This document shows, one piece after another, positions 8,713 to 17,658 of a stretch of 64,000 nt of DNA. The stretch spans positions 332,002 to 396,001 of the forward strand of contig JADKBL010000001.1 in assembly GCA_016718875.1 (NCBI GenBank). The letters run 5' to 3'. The stretch comes from Bacteroidota bacterium. GTDB lineage: Bacteria > Bacteroidota > Bacteroidia > Bacteroidales > VadinHA17. Every line of letters begins with the position of its first letter. Positions within the stretch are counted from its first letter, which is position 1. The translations under genes and the position numbers were made by a program. The notes under the pieces were generated by a model. That model was not told the origin of the DNA, did no database searches, and worked only from the letters and a program-made list of their open reading frames with translations.

Positions 8713-10269
8713 CTACTTAATAAGTTTAGTATCACTTTCAGGAAGTTTAATTCTGACACCATTGATGGAAGTTTCAACATCATCTTTATAGGTTATCACC
8801 AGTACAGCATTGCCTTCCTCATCAAATTTCTTCCAGGTTTTCTGCCTGATGCCCATTTGAAAATGCTGCTCTTCCTTAAGTTTTCCGTTTTCATAGAAGT
8901 ATCTGAGATCACCATCGGGATTACCCTGAATATAGTTTCCCTTAAATTTAAGTTTCCCATCTGGGTAATAACCTTTCCAAACCCCGTCTTTTAGTCCTGT
9001 AATATATTTCCCTTCCTCGGTATAATCACCAGATTTATGCTTCCATTCTCCATTCTTTTCTCCATCAGTATACTGACCCTGGGTAATTATTTCTCCTGTT
9101 TCTGAATACTCACTGCTTGCACCATCACGCCTGCCCTGAAAATATTCTTCTTCTCTAAGAAGCTGACCATTTTCATAATACCATTTCCATAGTCCGTCTG
9201 GTCTTCCTGCATTAAAAGAACCTGTCTGTTCAATTTTTCCTGTCTGATTGTAGAACTTCCAGGCCCCGGTTCTTCTGTTTTCTGTGTATTGACCCTCTGC
9301 CTGTGTTTTGCCATCAGGGTATAATTCTTTCCATTTACCATTGTAGTTTCCAGCTTCATCAACTATTCCTTCAGATAAGAGAAGTCCGTTATCATTATAT
9401 ATGTAGGCATTGGTAACTTTGCCATCTTTGCCGTAATCCCTGTGAACTCCTACGGGTATTTTATTTCTGTAAGGACCGCTGTAGATCAGATTTCCATTAG
9501 AATCATATCTATTAACAACTTCAATATCAGGGGCATCCTCAACACTTGATTTTACTATTGAACCGTTTTCATAAAGCATTGTAAGAATAAGCTTTCCTCG
9601 GTTATCATACTCTTTATAATAACCATGCATGAGATCATCCCTGAAAGTTTTTTCTGACTTAATATTTCCATTGGAATAAAATTCTTTCCACTCACCCTGT
9701 TTAAGTCCCTTGCTGTCAGTTCTGTTTATACGTTCACGGCTTACAAGAAAATCATTATTATATTCCAGAAGGGTAATAATATTGCCTTCTCTGTCATATT
9801 CTTTTGAAAGACCTTCTTTCTTTCCTCCATTATATAAGAAAGTTTGCTGTACTTTCCCTTCAGGATAATATAGATAAGCAGTTCCCTCTTTCTTATCACC
9901 GGCAAAGAGCTCTTTTGACCATATATAGACACCTTTAGTAGGGTCTTTCCTGTATTTATAGTACCAACCGTTCTTTTTTCCAAGCAGATAATTTATTTTT
10001 TCAGTGGTATCACCTGCCTGATCAAAAAACACCCAAACGCTGTCAAGCAAAAAATTAGTTCTTTTTCCTATTGATTTCTTAATACCGGTTACATAATAAC
10101 TTTTCCAGAAACCATCAGGTTTTCCGCTTTTAATAATTCCTTCACTTGAAATTGCCCCATTCGGGTATTTGAAAACATGATAACCGTCCTTAATATCTGA
10201 ATTGCTGTCCTGGGCAGACAAAAGGTGAAGAAATGAAACCGACAATATTAGAGTAAAAATCTGTTTCAT
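8713..10269 (-). CDS. Secreted MORN-repeat (YwqK-like) protein
   Basis: 518 residues: a signal peptide (cleavage near 'LLSAQD'), then about 18 repeats of roughly 23-25 residues with the pattern 'GxWKxYYxxGKLxxExxYxxGxxxG'. These are MORN/YwqK-type beta-hairpin repeats. Automatic annotation often calls such proteins 'toxin-antitoxin system YwqK family antitoxin', but nothing here supports a toxin partner. A role in surface or periplasmic binding is possible; the function is unknown. It sits between nadA and ruvB in a tight run. Confidence 0.8.
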   Translation of the reverse strand: MKQIFTLILSVSFLHLLSAQDSNSDIKDGYHVFKYPNGAISSEGIIKSGKPDGFWKSYYVTGIKKSIGKRTNFLLDSVWVFFDQAGDTTEKINYLLGKKNGWYYKYRKDPTKGVYIWSKELFAGDKKEGTAYLYYPEGKVQQTFLYNGGKKEGLSKEYDREGNIITLLEYNNDFLVSRERINRTDSKGLKQGEWKEFYSNGNIKSEKTFRDDLMHGYYKEYDNRGKLILTMLYENGSIVKSSVEDAPDIEVVNRYDSNGNLIYSGPYRNKIPVGVHRDYGKDGKVTNAYIYNDNGLLLSEGIVDEAGNYNGKWKELYPDGKTQAEGQYTENRRTGAWKFYNQTGKIEQTGSFNAGRPDGLWKWYYENGQLLREEEYFQGRRDGASSEYSETGEIITQGQYTDGEKNGEWKHKSGDYTEEGKYITGLKDGVWKGYYPDGKLKFKGNYIQGNPDGDLRYFYENGKLKEEQHFQMGIRQKTWKKFDEEGNAVLVITYKDDVETSINGVRIKLPESDTKLIK

Positions 10270-10272
10270 AAT

Positions 10273-11226
10273 TTATAATCCCAGTTTCTTTGATATTTCC
10301 ATCATTCTTAAGATGGGTTTTTTAGCTTTTAAGATAATATCTTCATCAAGTGTAATTTCTGGAGACTCGCTTTTAAGACAGTTGTATATTTTTTCAAGTG
10401 TAATCAATTTCATAAAATTACATTCACTGCATCCGCAGGTTGAATCCTTTGGAGGCGCAGGAATAAATAATTTATCAGGATTTTCTTTTTGCATCTGATG
10501 AATTATACCTGCTTCAGTAGCGATAATATATGTCCTTGCATCATCCTTTTTTGAATATAGAAGCAGAGCTGAGGTTGATCCAATAAAATCTGATACCATT
10601 CTTATTGGAAGCTCACATTCAGGATGTACAATTAATTTTGATTCAGGATGTTCCTTTTTAATTTTAAGAATTGCCTCAAGTGAAAATTCCTCATGAACAT
10701 GACATGCACCATTCCATATAATAATATCTCTTCCTGTCTTATTTAAAACATAATTTCCAAGATTTCGGTCAGGAGCAAATATTATTTTTTCATCAACAGG
10801 TAATGATTCCACAATCTGTACAGCGTTACTTGAAGTACATATAATATCAGACAATGCCTTAATTTCGGCAGTTGTATTTACATAAGTAACAACTGTCCTT
10901 CCGGGATTATCATCAATGAACTTTTTAAAATCTTCAGCTTTGCATGAATCCGCAAGTGAGCATCCTGCATTTAAATCAGGAAGAAGAACTTTTTTACCAG
11001 GAGCAAGAATTTTTGCAGTTTCAGCCATAAATTTAACTCCGGCAAAAAGTATAATATCTGCATTATTTGAAGCAGCCTTTTGTGATAAGGCCAAACTGTC
11101 TCCGACGAAATCAGCTATATCCTGAATATCTCCTGTCTGATAGTAATGAGCCAGTATAATTGCATTTTTTTCAGTCCTCAGCCTTTTAATCCCTTCAATG
11201 TATTCCTCAGCCTTCACGTGGTCCAT
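10273..11226 (-). CDS. nadA: Quinolinate synthase A
   Basis: 317 residues. NadA condenses iminoaspartate with dihydroxyacetone phosphate to quinolinate in de novo NAD synthesis. The three Cys-bearing segments expected to bind the [4Fe-4S] cluster are visible ('NAGCSLADSC', 'NGACHVHEEFS', 'STCGCSECNFM'), as is the N-terminal 'AHYYQTGDIQDIADFVGDS'. nadB and nadC are not in the window. It is the first gene of the nadA - MORN - ruvB run and reads away from the 626-bp AT-rich gap. Confidence 0.96.
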   Translation of the reverse strand: MDHVKAEEYIEGIKRLRTEKNAIILAHYYQTGDIQDIADFVGDSLALSQKAASNNADIILFAGVKFMAETAKILAPGKKVLLPDLNAGCSLADSCKAEDFKKFIDDNPGRTVVTYVNTTAEIKALSDIICTSSNAVQIVESLPVDEKIIFAPDRNLGNYVLNKTGRDIIIWNGACHVHEEFSLEAILKIKKEHPESKLIVHPECELPIRMVSDFIGSTSALLLYSKKDDARTYIIATEAGIIHQMQKENPDKLFIPAPPKDSTCGCSECNFMKLITLEKIYNCLKSESPEITLDEDIILKAKKPILRMMEISKKLGL

Positions 11227-11852
11227 TTCATTAATATTATTTGAAGTATAAACTTAATCAATAAGTTGTTTTGTTTTTATTTCAAATCCGGTTTTACACA
11301 ATTATTAACAACACAATATTTTTAATAAATAGATATATAAATATTTTATGATGATGTTTATGTCCTGTTAATAGTGTTAAAAAATTAAACAGATTTATAT
11401 TGTTTATTTCAACATAAATAATGAACAAACAACTTTTCAACAGTTCAAAAAACATACCGTTTTTGATAATCAGTATATTACTGATATAATTAACAACTGT
11501 TGAAACAAAATTGTTGATAGGTGTAATATGACAAAAGTATATTTTAAAATGTTTATTAAAGGTTTGTATTTAGAATAAATTCCATAAAAACTTTTCCTGT
11601 GTCCTCAAAAATTGAAAAATAAGTGGAAATTCATCCATAAAAAGTAATAAGTTCCATTTTATGCATCTTTTATTTACATCTTATTAACATACTTCTTATT
11701 TAAGTCTTTCTATTGAATCAATCATCATGGGAGGATATGGTGTTTATAAATCTTTTAATAATGGTAAAAAGATATTAAAGTATTATTTTCTTAAAAGATT
11801 GTATTTATGTTACTTTGTGTAATAATTATCAGAATCCAGAAACAATATTAAT
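11227..11852. other. AT-rich non-coding region with clustered DnaA-box-like sites (candidate origin of replication)
   Basis: No gene is visible. Flanking genes diverge (nadA left, rpiB right). DnaA-box-like 9-mers (TTWTNMACA, compare TTATCCACA): TTTTACACA 11292-11300, TTATTAACA 11302-11310, TTTTTAACA on the minus strand 11375-11383, TTTTCAACA 11434-11442, TTATTAACA 11681-11689. Looser variants (CTATTAACA, GTTTCAACA, CTATCAACA, TATTACACA) lie at 11366-11374, 11498-11506, 11512-11520 and 11816-11824 on the minus strand. Inverted repeats occupy 11435-11505. Such clusters in AT-rich gaps are typical of bacterial oriC, but dnaA is not here and strong local AT bias inflates matches. Confidence 0.35.
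11435..11505. repeat. Nested and overlapping inverted repeats
   Basis: Perfect 11-bp arms TTTCAACAGTT (11435-11445) and AACTGTTGAAA (11495-11505) enclose two further perfect inverted repeats: TCAAAAA (11445-11451) with TTTTTGA (11460-11466), and ATCAGTA (11469-11475) with TACTGAT (11479-11485). The right outer arm also contains the short palindrome CAACTGTTG. No T-run follows, so a terminator is unlikely; protein-binding sites or origin structure are more likely. Confidence 0.55.
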
Positions 11853-12302
11853 TTGAAAAAGAAGAAGATAGTTGTCGTGTCTGATCATGCTGGATTTTTT
11901 CTTAAGGAAAAAATCTTAAAGTTTCTCATAAAGGAAAAATATGATGTAAAAGATTTTGGTTGTTTTGCATCCGATCCTCCTGTTGATTATCCTGATTATG
12001 GTCACCCTCTTGCTGATGCTGTTTCCGCAGGTCAATATGATCTTGGAATTTCCATCTGCGGGACAGGAAATGGAATAAATATGGTTGTTAACAAACACCA
12101 GGGAATCAGAAGTGCTTTGTGCTGGAATGAGGAAATAAGCCGTCTGGCCAGGGCACACAATGATGCAAATATTTGTGCTTTGCCTGGACGATTTATCAGT
12201 GAGTCGGAGGCATACCTTATTGTGAAGACCTTCCTATGTACTGAATTTGACGGAGGCCGTCATAAGCCCAGAATAGATAAAATTCCACTAAAAATGTTCT
12301 AA
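11853..12302 (+). CDS. rpiB: Ribose-5-phosphate isomerase B (RpiB/LacAB family)
   Basis: 149 residues. RpiB interconverts ribose 5-phosphate and ribulose 5-phosphate in the pentose phosphate pathway. The signature 'ISICGTGNGI' contains the catalytic Cys (Cys69), and 'RLARAHNDANICALPGR' carries the conserved phosphate- and substrate-binding residues. The start is TTG at 11853: the preserved N-terminal strand ('IVVVSDHAG') begins right after it and there is no ATG close by. Allose 6-phosphate or other sugar-phosphate activity is possible within the family. The Rrf2 gene follows after 1 bp. Confidence 0.93.
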   Translation: MKKKKIVVVSDHAGFFLKEKILKFLIKEKYDVKDFGCFASDPPVDYPDYGHPLADAVSAGQYDLGISICGTGNGINMVVNKHQGIRSALCWNEEISRLARAHNDANICALPGRFISESEAYLIVKTFLCTEFDGGRHKPRIDKIPLKMF

Positions 12303-12303
12303 C

Positions 12304-12744
12304 ATGTTGTCGAATTCATGCAGGTACGGAATAAGGGCAATTATTTATCTGGCAGGAAAAAAATCAGTTAAAGAAAAAACAGGGATAAAGCAGATAGGGT
12401 CTGACCTGGATCTTCCAACGCCATTTCTTGGAAAAATACTGCAGCAGCTTGCAAAACAAAAAATTCTGAAATCAATGAAAGGTCCTCACGGAGGATTTTC
12501 CATGATGAAGGATCCGGCATCAATAACTCTATATGATATTGTTGTGGCCATTGACGGAGAGGATACTTTCACAGACTGTGTAATGCATGAAGGCCCTTGC
12601 CGCTGCATTGACAGAAGTAAAAAGGCCTGTCCAATACATGATGATTATGCAAAATCTAGATCAGAACTGATAATGCTTTTCAAAAGTAAAACAATTCATG
12701 ATCTTGTTCAGAAAGCAAGCAATACAGAAAATATAATTATCTGA
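12304..12744 (+). CDS. Rrf2-family transcriptional regulator
   Basis: 146 residues with an N-terminal winged helix-turn-helix ('SCRYGIRAIIYLA', 'LPTPFLGKILQQLAKQKILKSMKGPHGGF') typical of Rrf2. Four Cys in the C-terminal half (92, 99, 101, 109) resemble the cluster-ligand loop of IscR and NsrR, so iron-sulfur-dependent sensing of redox or nitric oxide is likely though unproven. It begins 1 bp after rpiB and so is probably co-transcribed. Its 3' end overlaps the convergent VanZ-like gene by 8 bp. Confidence 0.9.
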   Translation: MLSNSCRYGIRAIIYLAGKKSVKEKTGIKQIGSDLDLPTPFLGKILQQLAKQKILKSMKGPHGGFSMMKDPASITLYDIVVAIDGEDTFTDCVMHEGPCRCIDRSKKACPIHDDYAKSRSELIMLFKSKTIHDLVQKASNTENIII

Positions 12745-13114
12745 GTTTTTCCTTATAAACCCGCTGAATTATTTTCCAGGCAGCAATAGAGATCAAAACC
12801 CCGAAGGTATTAAAAATCACATCATATGGGCTGCCGCTTCGTGTTGTAGTAATTGTAGCCTGAAGAATTTCCATAATTATTCCATATAAAAAAGGGAAAA
12901 GGGCGAGCAGGAAAACATGGCTTATTTTTAATGCAGATTTCCATTTTTCATAAATTACTACCGACATCAGGGCAAAATACATGCAGGTATGTGCAAATTT
13001 GTCAAAATGAGGAATATTGAGAAACTGAACCCTATTAAATTCTTCTGCATTCTTGAGGCTCAGATAAAGTATAATAAGGGAGAGCGCCAATGAATATTTA
13101 TACCTCTTAATCAT
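12737..13114 (-). CDS. VanZ-like family membrane protein
   Basis: 125 residues with about four transmembrane segments and the VanZ-like pattern 'FDKFAHTCMYFALMSVVIY' followed by 'GIIMEILQ'. The family is named for the teicoplanin-resistance gene, but most members, including this short Bacteroidota type, have no known role, and no other van gene is present. It overlaps the end of the Rrf2 gene (convergent) and diverges from hemW. Confidence 0.8.
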   Translation of the reverse strand: MIKRYKYSLALSLIILYLSLKNAEEFNRVQFLNIPHFDKFAHTCMYFALMSVVIYEKWKSALKISHVFLLALFPFLYGIIMEILQATITTTRSGSPYDVIFNTFGVLISIAAWKIIQRVYKEKLR

Positions 13115-13187
13115 TTTTCATATTTGCGCCTAAATTAGCTATAAAAGTTATATTTAATTTATAAATTTCAAGGTTACATTTCAAACC

Positions 13188-14321
13188 ATGGCAGGCATAT
13201 ATCTTCATATTCCTTTTTGCAGAAAACTCTGTTCTTACTGCGATTTTTATCATATCATTTCAGCAGCAGATAACAGTGATTACATTTCAGCAATGATTAG
13301 TGAGCTCACGATAAGGCGTGATTACTTAGAAAATGAAAAAGTATCAACTATTTACATTGGAGGAGGTACTCCATCATTATTTTCAGTAAGAGAGCTGGAC
13401 ACTCTTCTAAATATTATCAATAAACTATATACTATAGAAGAAGGTTGTGAGATTACAATCGAAATGAATCCAGATGACATTAATCCCGAATACTTATCAG
13501 GGCTAAAAAAAATAAACATCAACAGGGTAAGCCTGGGAATACAGTCATGGAAAGATGCTCATCTGAAACTTCTTAACAGACGACATGATTCAGCCGGGGC
13601 AGAGTATGCTCTAAGAGAGACATTCAAAGCAGGATTTGACAATGTTACAATTGACCTGATTTATGGGATTCCGGGGATGAGTATAAAGGACTGGTCATCA
13701 AACCTTGATTTCTCCTTTTCTTTTGATATAAAACACCTTTCAGCCTATCATCTGACTTTTGAGCGAGGTACTGTTTTCTGGAAAATGCTTGAGAAAGGTG
13801 CAATAAAAGAGATAGATGAAGATGAGAGTACTTCTCTTTTTAATCTCTTAATTGAAAAATCGGAAAAGGCAGGTTTCATACATTATGAAATTTCAAATTT
13901 TGGAAAACCCGGATTTTTTTCAAGACACAACACAAACTATTGGAAACAGATTAATTACCTGGGGGTAGGTCCCTCGGCACATTCATTCAATGGTTATTCA
14001 CGACAATGGAATATCAGCGATGTAAAAGGATATATTAAAGCTATTAACACCGGCAAGCCATTCTTTGAAAGAGAGGAGCTTGATAGCAGAACCAGGTTTA
14101 ATGAGTATATTATGACTTCATTAAGAACTATGTGGGGCATTGATCTTGAGAATGTTGAAAAGCTGTTTGAAAAGGAGGGATATGATTATGTTGTTAATCT
14201 CTCAGGAAAGTTCAAGGATTACGGACTGATGAAAAAAGAGGGGCAGTTCCTTATCCTGACGAACCAGGGTAAGATGATATCTGATAATATTATTGCTGAA
14301 TTTATGATGCCTTCGGAGTAA
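13188..14321 (+). CDS. hemW: HemW-like radical SAM protein (heme chaperone family)
   Basis: 377 residues. The radical SAM CxxxCxxC motif is at Cys11, Cys15 and Cys18, followed by the family motif 'YIGGGTPSLF' and a C-terminal HemN-type domain. HemW proteins bind heme and probably deliver it to respiratory enzymes. They are often misannotated as oxygen-independent coproporphyrinogen III oxidase, which has an additional N-terminal region that this protein lacks. It stands alone, divergent from the VanZ-like gene and convergent with the next gene, whose stop is 3 bp beyond. Confidence 0.92.
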   Translation: MAGIYLHIPFCRKLCSYCDFYHIISAADNSDYISAMISELTIRRDYLENEKVSTIYIGGGTPSLFSVRELDTLLNIINKLYTIEEGCEITIEMNPDDINPEYLSGLKKININRVSLGIQSWKDAHLKLLNRRHDSAGAEYALRETFKAGFDNVTIDLIYGIPGMSIKDWSSNLDFSFSFDIKHLSAYHLTFERGTVFWKMLEKGAIKEIDEDESTSLFNLLIEKSEKAGFIHYEISNFGKPGFFSRHNTNYWKQINYLGVGPSAHSFNGYSRQWNISDVKGYIKAINTGKPFFEREELDSRTRFNEYIMTSLRTMWGIDLENVEKLFEKEGYDYVVNLSGKFKDYGLMKKEGQFLILTNQGKMISDNIIAEFMMPSE

Positions 14322-14324
14322 CAA

Positions 14325-15230
14325 CTACTTTTTAGGCAGCATAAAAGTTGTCCTTCCGATAATGTTATCTTCAAGATACAGCTCCACGCTGTAAGTGCCA
14401 ACAATAAAATCACCTGTATTGTCCATATAAACACACATCTCTATATCCTGATTTATATAGTCCACAGTCCGGTTTGCAGAGAATATAATCCTGCTTCTTT
14501 TGTATTCAAAAAGATTATCAGGACTTGTGGTTATAACCAGAGAATCAGGCCGTATAAGCCTCATGAATACCTCTTTTTCACCAGCTTTAGCAATTGGATT
14601 CTCGCGGAGAGTAAAGCACACCCTTACTTTATCAAGAAGACTTATTCTGGTAGTTTCTTTTCTCTTTTTATTAAGAGCAACTGCAACAACATCCTTTGCC
14701 TGGATAACTGAAGCAATTTCAACTTTGTCCGACAGCTCTTCCTTTACTTTTGACAGTTCTGTATTTGCATTGCGGACCTGTTTCATCTGTTGTTTAATCT
14801 CCGTATTCTCGGCAACAAGAAATTTGTTTCTGGTATTAAGGGAGTCGATCTGAACAATATAGCTTTTCATAATTTCCCTCATAGTGGAGATCTCACTCTT
14901 GTATCTTTTTATCAGCTGGGCATTTGAGGCATTGATTGAAAGGAGCTGTACTATTCGTTCTCTTTCCCTTGTGAGCCCTGCCTGGAGTGTATCATTATTT
15001 GTTTTCATAGTGTCGTATGCATGGACCATCGAAGTAAGCTCATTGGTAAGGGAGTCTTTTTCCTCAGTCAGAACTCTTTCCATTTCTACCATTTTGCTAT
15101 TCTGGCTGAAATACATAACTACAAGTAAAATAAGAAGAATGGCAAGTATACCAGTTGCCGCTAACATTTTTGATGGTGTAAACCTGTTGGAAAATTTGTC
15201 CAGTGGTTTTGAATTAAGGGATTCCGTCAT
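14325..15230 (-). CDS. Membrane-anchored coiled-coil protein, function unknown
   Basis: 301 residues: a short cytoplasmic N-terminus, one transmembrane helix (about residues 23-43, 'MLAATGILAILLILLVVMYF'), a long coiled coil (about 45-175), and a C-terminal beta-rich domain of about 110 residues ending 'TFMLPKK'. The topology predicts a periplasmic coiled coil and terminal domain. I do not recognise a named family, though similar single-helix coiled-coil proteins are common in Bacteroidota. It diverges from the PurF-like gene. Confidence 0.65.
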   Translation of the reverse strand: MTESLNSKPLDKFSNRFTPSKMLAATGILAILLILLVVMYFSQNSKMVEMERVLTEEKDSLTNELTSMVHAYDTMKTNNDTLQAGLTRERERIVQLLSINASNAQLIKRYKSEISTMREIMKSYIVQIDSLNTRNKFLVAENTEIKQQMKQVRNANTELSKVKEELSDKVEIASVIQAKDVVAVALNKKRKETTRISLLDKVRVCFTLRENPIAKAGEKEVFMRLIRPDSLVITTSPDNLFEYKRSRIIFSANRTVDYINQDIEMCVYMDNTGDFIVGTYSVELYLEDNIIGRTTFMLPKK

Positions 15231-15362
15231 TATTGTTTTCTTGGTTAATTATATACCTGCGTGGGCAAAAATAATAATATCCTGATAATTTCTGTTAATT
15301 CCGTTTCAATGATTAAATTTACAAAGGTGTTCTTTTTTGTTAACCAATTAAATAACAGACAT

Positions 15363-16766
15363 ATGGGAGGCTTTTTTGGTGTAATTTCAAAATCCGATTG
15401 TGTTGAGGATGTTTTTTACGGAACAGATTATCACTCGCATCTTGGAACAAAACGGGCTGGCCTGGTCTTTATTGTACCTGAAAATGGATTCAGACGATCG
15501 ATCCATAGTATTGAAAATGCTTATTTCAGAAATAAGTTTGAACCAGAGCTAAAAGACTTCAACGGTAACTCAGGGCTTGGAGTTATAAGCGATACAGATC
15601 CTCAGCCGATATTATTCAATTCACATCTGGGCCACTTTGCGATTGTGACCGTAAGCCGTCTTGTGAATCTTGCGGAGCTTGAAGAACGGTTTCTAAATAT
15701 GAAGAAACACTTCATGGAGAATTTTGAGGGCAATACCAACCCAACAGAGGTAGTTGCAAACCTAATTTGTGAGAAGGAAACTTTTGAGGAGGGAATAAAG
15801 AATGTTTTTGAACGGGTCAAAGGATCCTGTTCATTGCTGATACTTACAAATGAAGGTATAATTGCTGCAAGGGACAAGAACGGAAGAACGCCTGTGGTTA
15901 TTGGTAAGAAGAAAGATGGCTTCGCTGTTGCTTCAGAATCCTGCTCTTTCCCGAATACGGGCTTTGAAATAGAGTATTTTCTTGGTCCGGGCGAAATTGT
16001 TTTGATAAAATCAGACGGTTATACTCAATTGAAAAAGCCGGAGGATAAAATGCAAATATGTTCATTCCTTTGGGTTTATTATGGGTATCCCCCGTCATAT
16101 TATGAAGGCATTAATGTGGATGAATGCCGTTACAAATGCGGAGCCGCCCTTGCTGAAAAGGATGATGTAGAGGCAGATTTTGTCTGTGGAATACCCGATT
16201 CAGGGGTGGGACATGCACATGGCTATGGTAATGAGAAAAAAATACCTTATAAAAGAGCTTACTCAAAATATACTCCTACCTGGCCAAGAAGTTTTATGCC
16301 ACAGTATCAGGGACAGCGAGACCTTGTGGCTAAAATGAAGCTTATTCCCAACAAAGCAGTGATAGAGGGTAAGCGGATGGTCTTTCTGGATGACAGTATT
16401 GTGCGGGGAACACAATTGAGGGACAGCACAAATGATCTCAGAGAATCGGGCGCAAAGGAAATTCATATGAGGATTGCCTGCCCGCCTTTGTTATTTGCCT
16501 GTAATTACCTGAATTTTTCTGAATCCAGATCCATTATGGAACTTGCAGGAAGGAAAGCAATTAAACAATTAGGGGGAGAAGAAAAAGAACTAAAGGAATT
16601 TGCCGATCCGGATTCAGAGAAGCACAAGGCAATGGTAAAACAGATAAAGGAAAACCTTAACCTTGATTCTCTCAGATATCAGAGGCTTGATGATCTGGTA
16701 AAGGCAATAGGATTGCCAAAAGAAAAACTTTGTACACATTGCTGGGACGGATCGAGTTATTTTTAA
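15363..16766 (+). CDS. PurF-like amidophosphoribosyltransferase homologue lacking the N-terminal catalytic Cys
   Basis: 467 residues from ATG 15363, chosen because 'MGGFFGV' aligns with the normal PurF start 'MCGIVGI'. The class II glutaminase domain (1 to about 230) has Gly where PurF has its nucleophile Cys, and no Cys occurs until residue 12. The phosphoribosyltransferase domain is intact, including the PRPP loop ('VFLDDSIVRGT', about residues 339-350) and the C-terminal 'LCTHCW'. PurF uses glutamine and PRPP to begin purine synthesis. Bacteroidota often carry a second, Gly-Gly paralogue like this beside a true PurF, so a non-glutaminase role is likely. nfo follows after 9 bp. Confidence 0.85.
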   Translation: MGGFFGVISKSDCVEDVFYGTDYHSHLGTKRAGLVFIVPENGFRRSIHSIENAYFRNKFEPELKDFNGNSGLGVISDTDPQPILFNSHLGHFAIVTVSRLVNLAELEERFLNMKKHFMENFEGNTNPTEVVANLICEKETFEEGIKNVFERVKGSCSLLILTNEGIIAARDKNGRTPVVIGKKKDGFAVASESCSFPNTGFEIEYFLGPGEIVLIKSDGYTQLKKPEDKMQICSFLWVYYGYPPSYYEGINVDECRYKCGAALAEKDDVEADFVCGIPDSGVGHAHGYGNEKKIPYKRAYSKYTPTWPRSFMPQYQGQRDLVAKMKLIPNKAVIEGKRMVFLDDSIVRGTQLRDSTNDLRESGAKEIHMRIACPPLLFACNYLNFSESRSIMELAGRKAIKQLGGEEKELKEFADPDSEKHKAMVKQIKENLNLDSLRYQRLDDLVKAIGLPKEKLCTHCWDGSSYF

Positions 16767-16775
16767 AAGGAAAAT

Positions 16776-17621
16776 ATGAAATATATTGGTGCACATGTAA
16801 GCGCACAGGGAGGAGTTGAAAACGCTCCGGTAAATGCCAATGAAATTGGAGCAAAAGCTTTTGCGCTTTTTACAAAAAACCAGAGGCAATGGTTTGCCAA
16901 TCCTCTAACAAAAGCAAGCATAAAATCATTCAGGGAAAACTGTGAAAAATTTGATTTTAAACCATTTCAAATACTTCCGCACGACAGTTACCTGATCAAC
17001 CTGGGCCATCCGGAGAGAGAAGCTCTTGAGAAATCACGAGACTCATTTCTCGATGAGATGCAGAGATGTGAACAACTGGGGCTAGACAGGTTGAATTTTC
17101 ATCCCGGAAGCCATTTGAATGCCATAAGTGTTGATGACTGTTTAAAAAGGATAGCTGAATCAATAAATATTGTACTGGATAAAACAAGAGGAGTTAGTGC
17201 AGTAATTGAAAATACAGCAGGGCAGGGAACAAACCTTGGCCACAGGTTTGAACAACTTAGTGAGATCATTTTTCATGTTGAGGATAAATCAAGAGTGGGG
17301 GTATGCATAGATACCTGTCATGCTTTCACTTCGGGATATAATGTCAAGACCGCAGAAGGATTTGCGGAAACATTTAAGCATTTCGATGAGATTGTTGGAT
17401 TTAAGTACCTTAAGGGAATGCACCTGAATGATTCCAAGAAAGACCTTGGTACCAGGGTTGACCGGCATGATAATCTTGGAGCCGGATTAATGGGAGAGGA
17501 GATATTCTACTTAATAATGAACGACTCACGATTTGATGACATGCCATTAATTCTGGAAACACCCGATGAATCATTCTGGGAGGCAGAAATCAAAAAGCTC
17601 TATTCATTTGTCAGGAAATAA
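16776..17621 (+). CDS. nfo: Deoxyribonuclease IV (endonuclease IV, AP endonuclease)
   Basis: 281 residues, standard length. It is a TIM-barrel enzyme with three zinc ions that cuts abasic sites in base-excision repair. Motifs: 'YIGAHVSAQGGVENAP' at the start, 'NFHPGSH', 'IENTAGQGTNLG', 'VCIDTCHAFTSGY' and 'HLNDSKKDLGTRVDRHDNLG' carry the metal ligands. It lies 9 bp after the PurF-like gene. A hairpin directly after the stop may end the transcript. Confidence 0.96.
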   Translation: MKYIGAHVSAQGGVENAPVNANEIGAKAFALFTKNQRQWFANPLTKASIKSFRENCEKFDFKPFQILPHDSYLINLGHPEREALEKSRDSFLDEMQRCEQLGLDRLNFHPGSHLNAISVDDCLKRIAESINIVLDKTRGVSAVIENTAGQGTNLGHRFEQLSEIIFHVEDKSRVGVCIDTCHAFTSGYNVKTAEGFAETFKHFDEIVGFKYLKGMHLNDSKKDLGTRVDRHDNLGAGLMGEEIFYLIMNDSRFDDMPLILETPDESFWEAEIKKLYSFVRK

Positions 17622-17648
17622 ATTATTCTCTGGCTACAGTAGAATAAT
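17622..17648. terminator. Hairpin between convergent nfo and the sialidase-like gene
   Basis: Arms ATTATTCT (17622-17629) and AGAATAAT (17641-17648) are perfect complements. Inside them CTG and CAG can extend the stem around a GCTA loop with one bulged T. It directly follows the nfo stop codon and precedes the stop of the convergent gene, so it could serve both directions. There is no strong U-tract. Confidence 0.55.
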
Positions 17649-17658
17649 ATTTATACAA

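Noticed and set aside
8713..10269. Toxin-antitoxin call for the MORN/YwqK protein
   Set aside because: The protein is secreted and has no small toxin-like partner; neighbours are nadA and ruvB.
12737..13114. Glycopeptide resistance (VanZ)
   Set aside because: Only a short VanZ-like membrane protein is present, with no other van genes.
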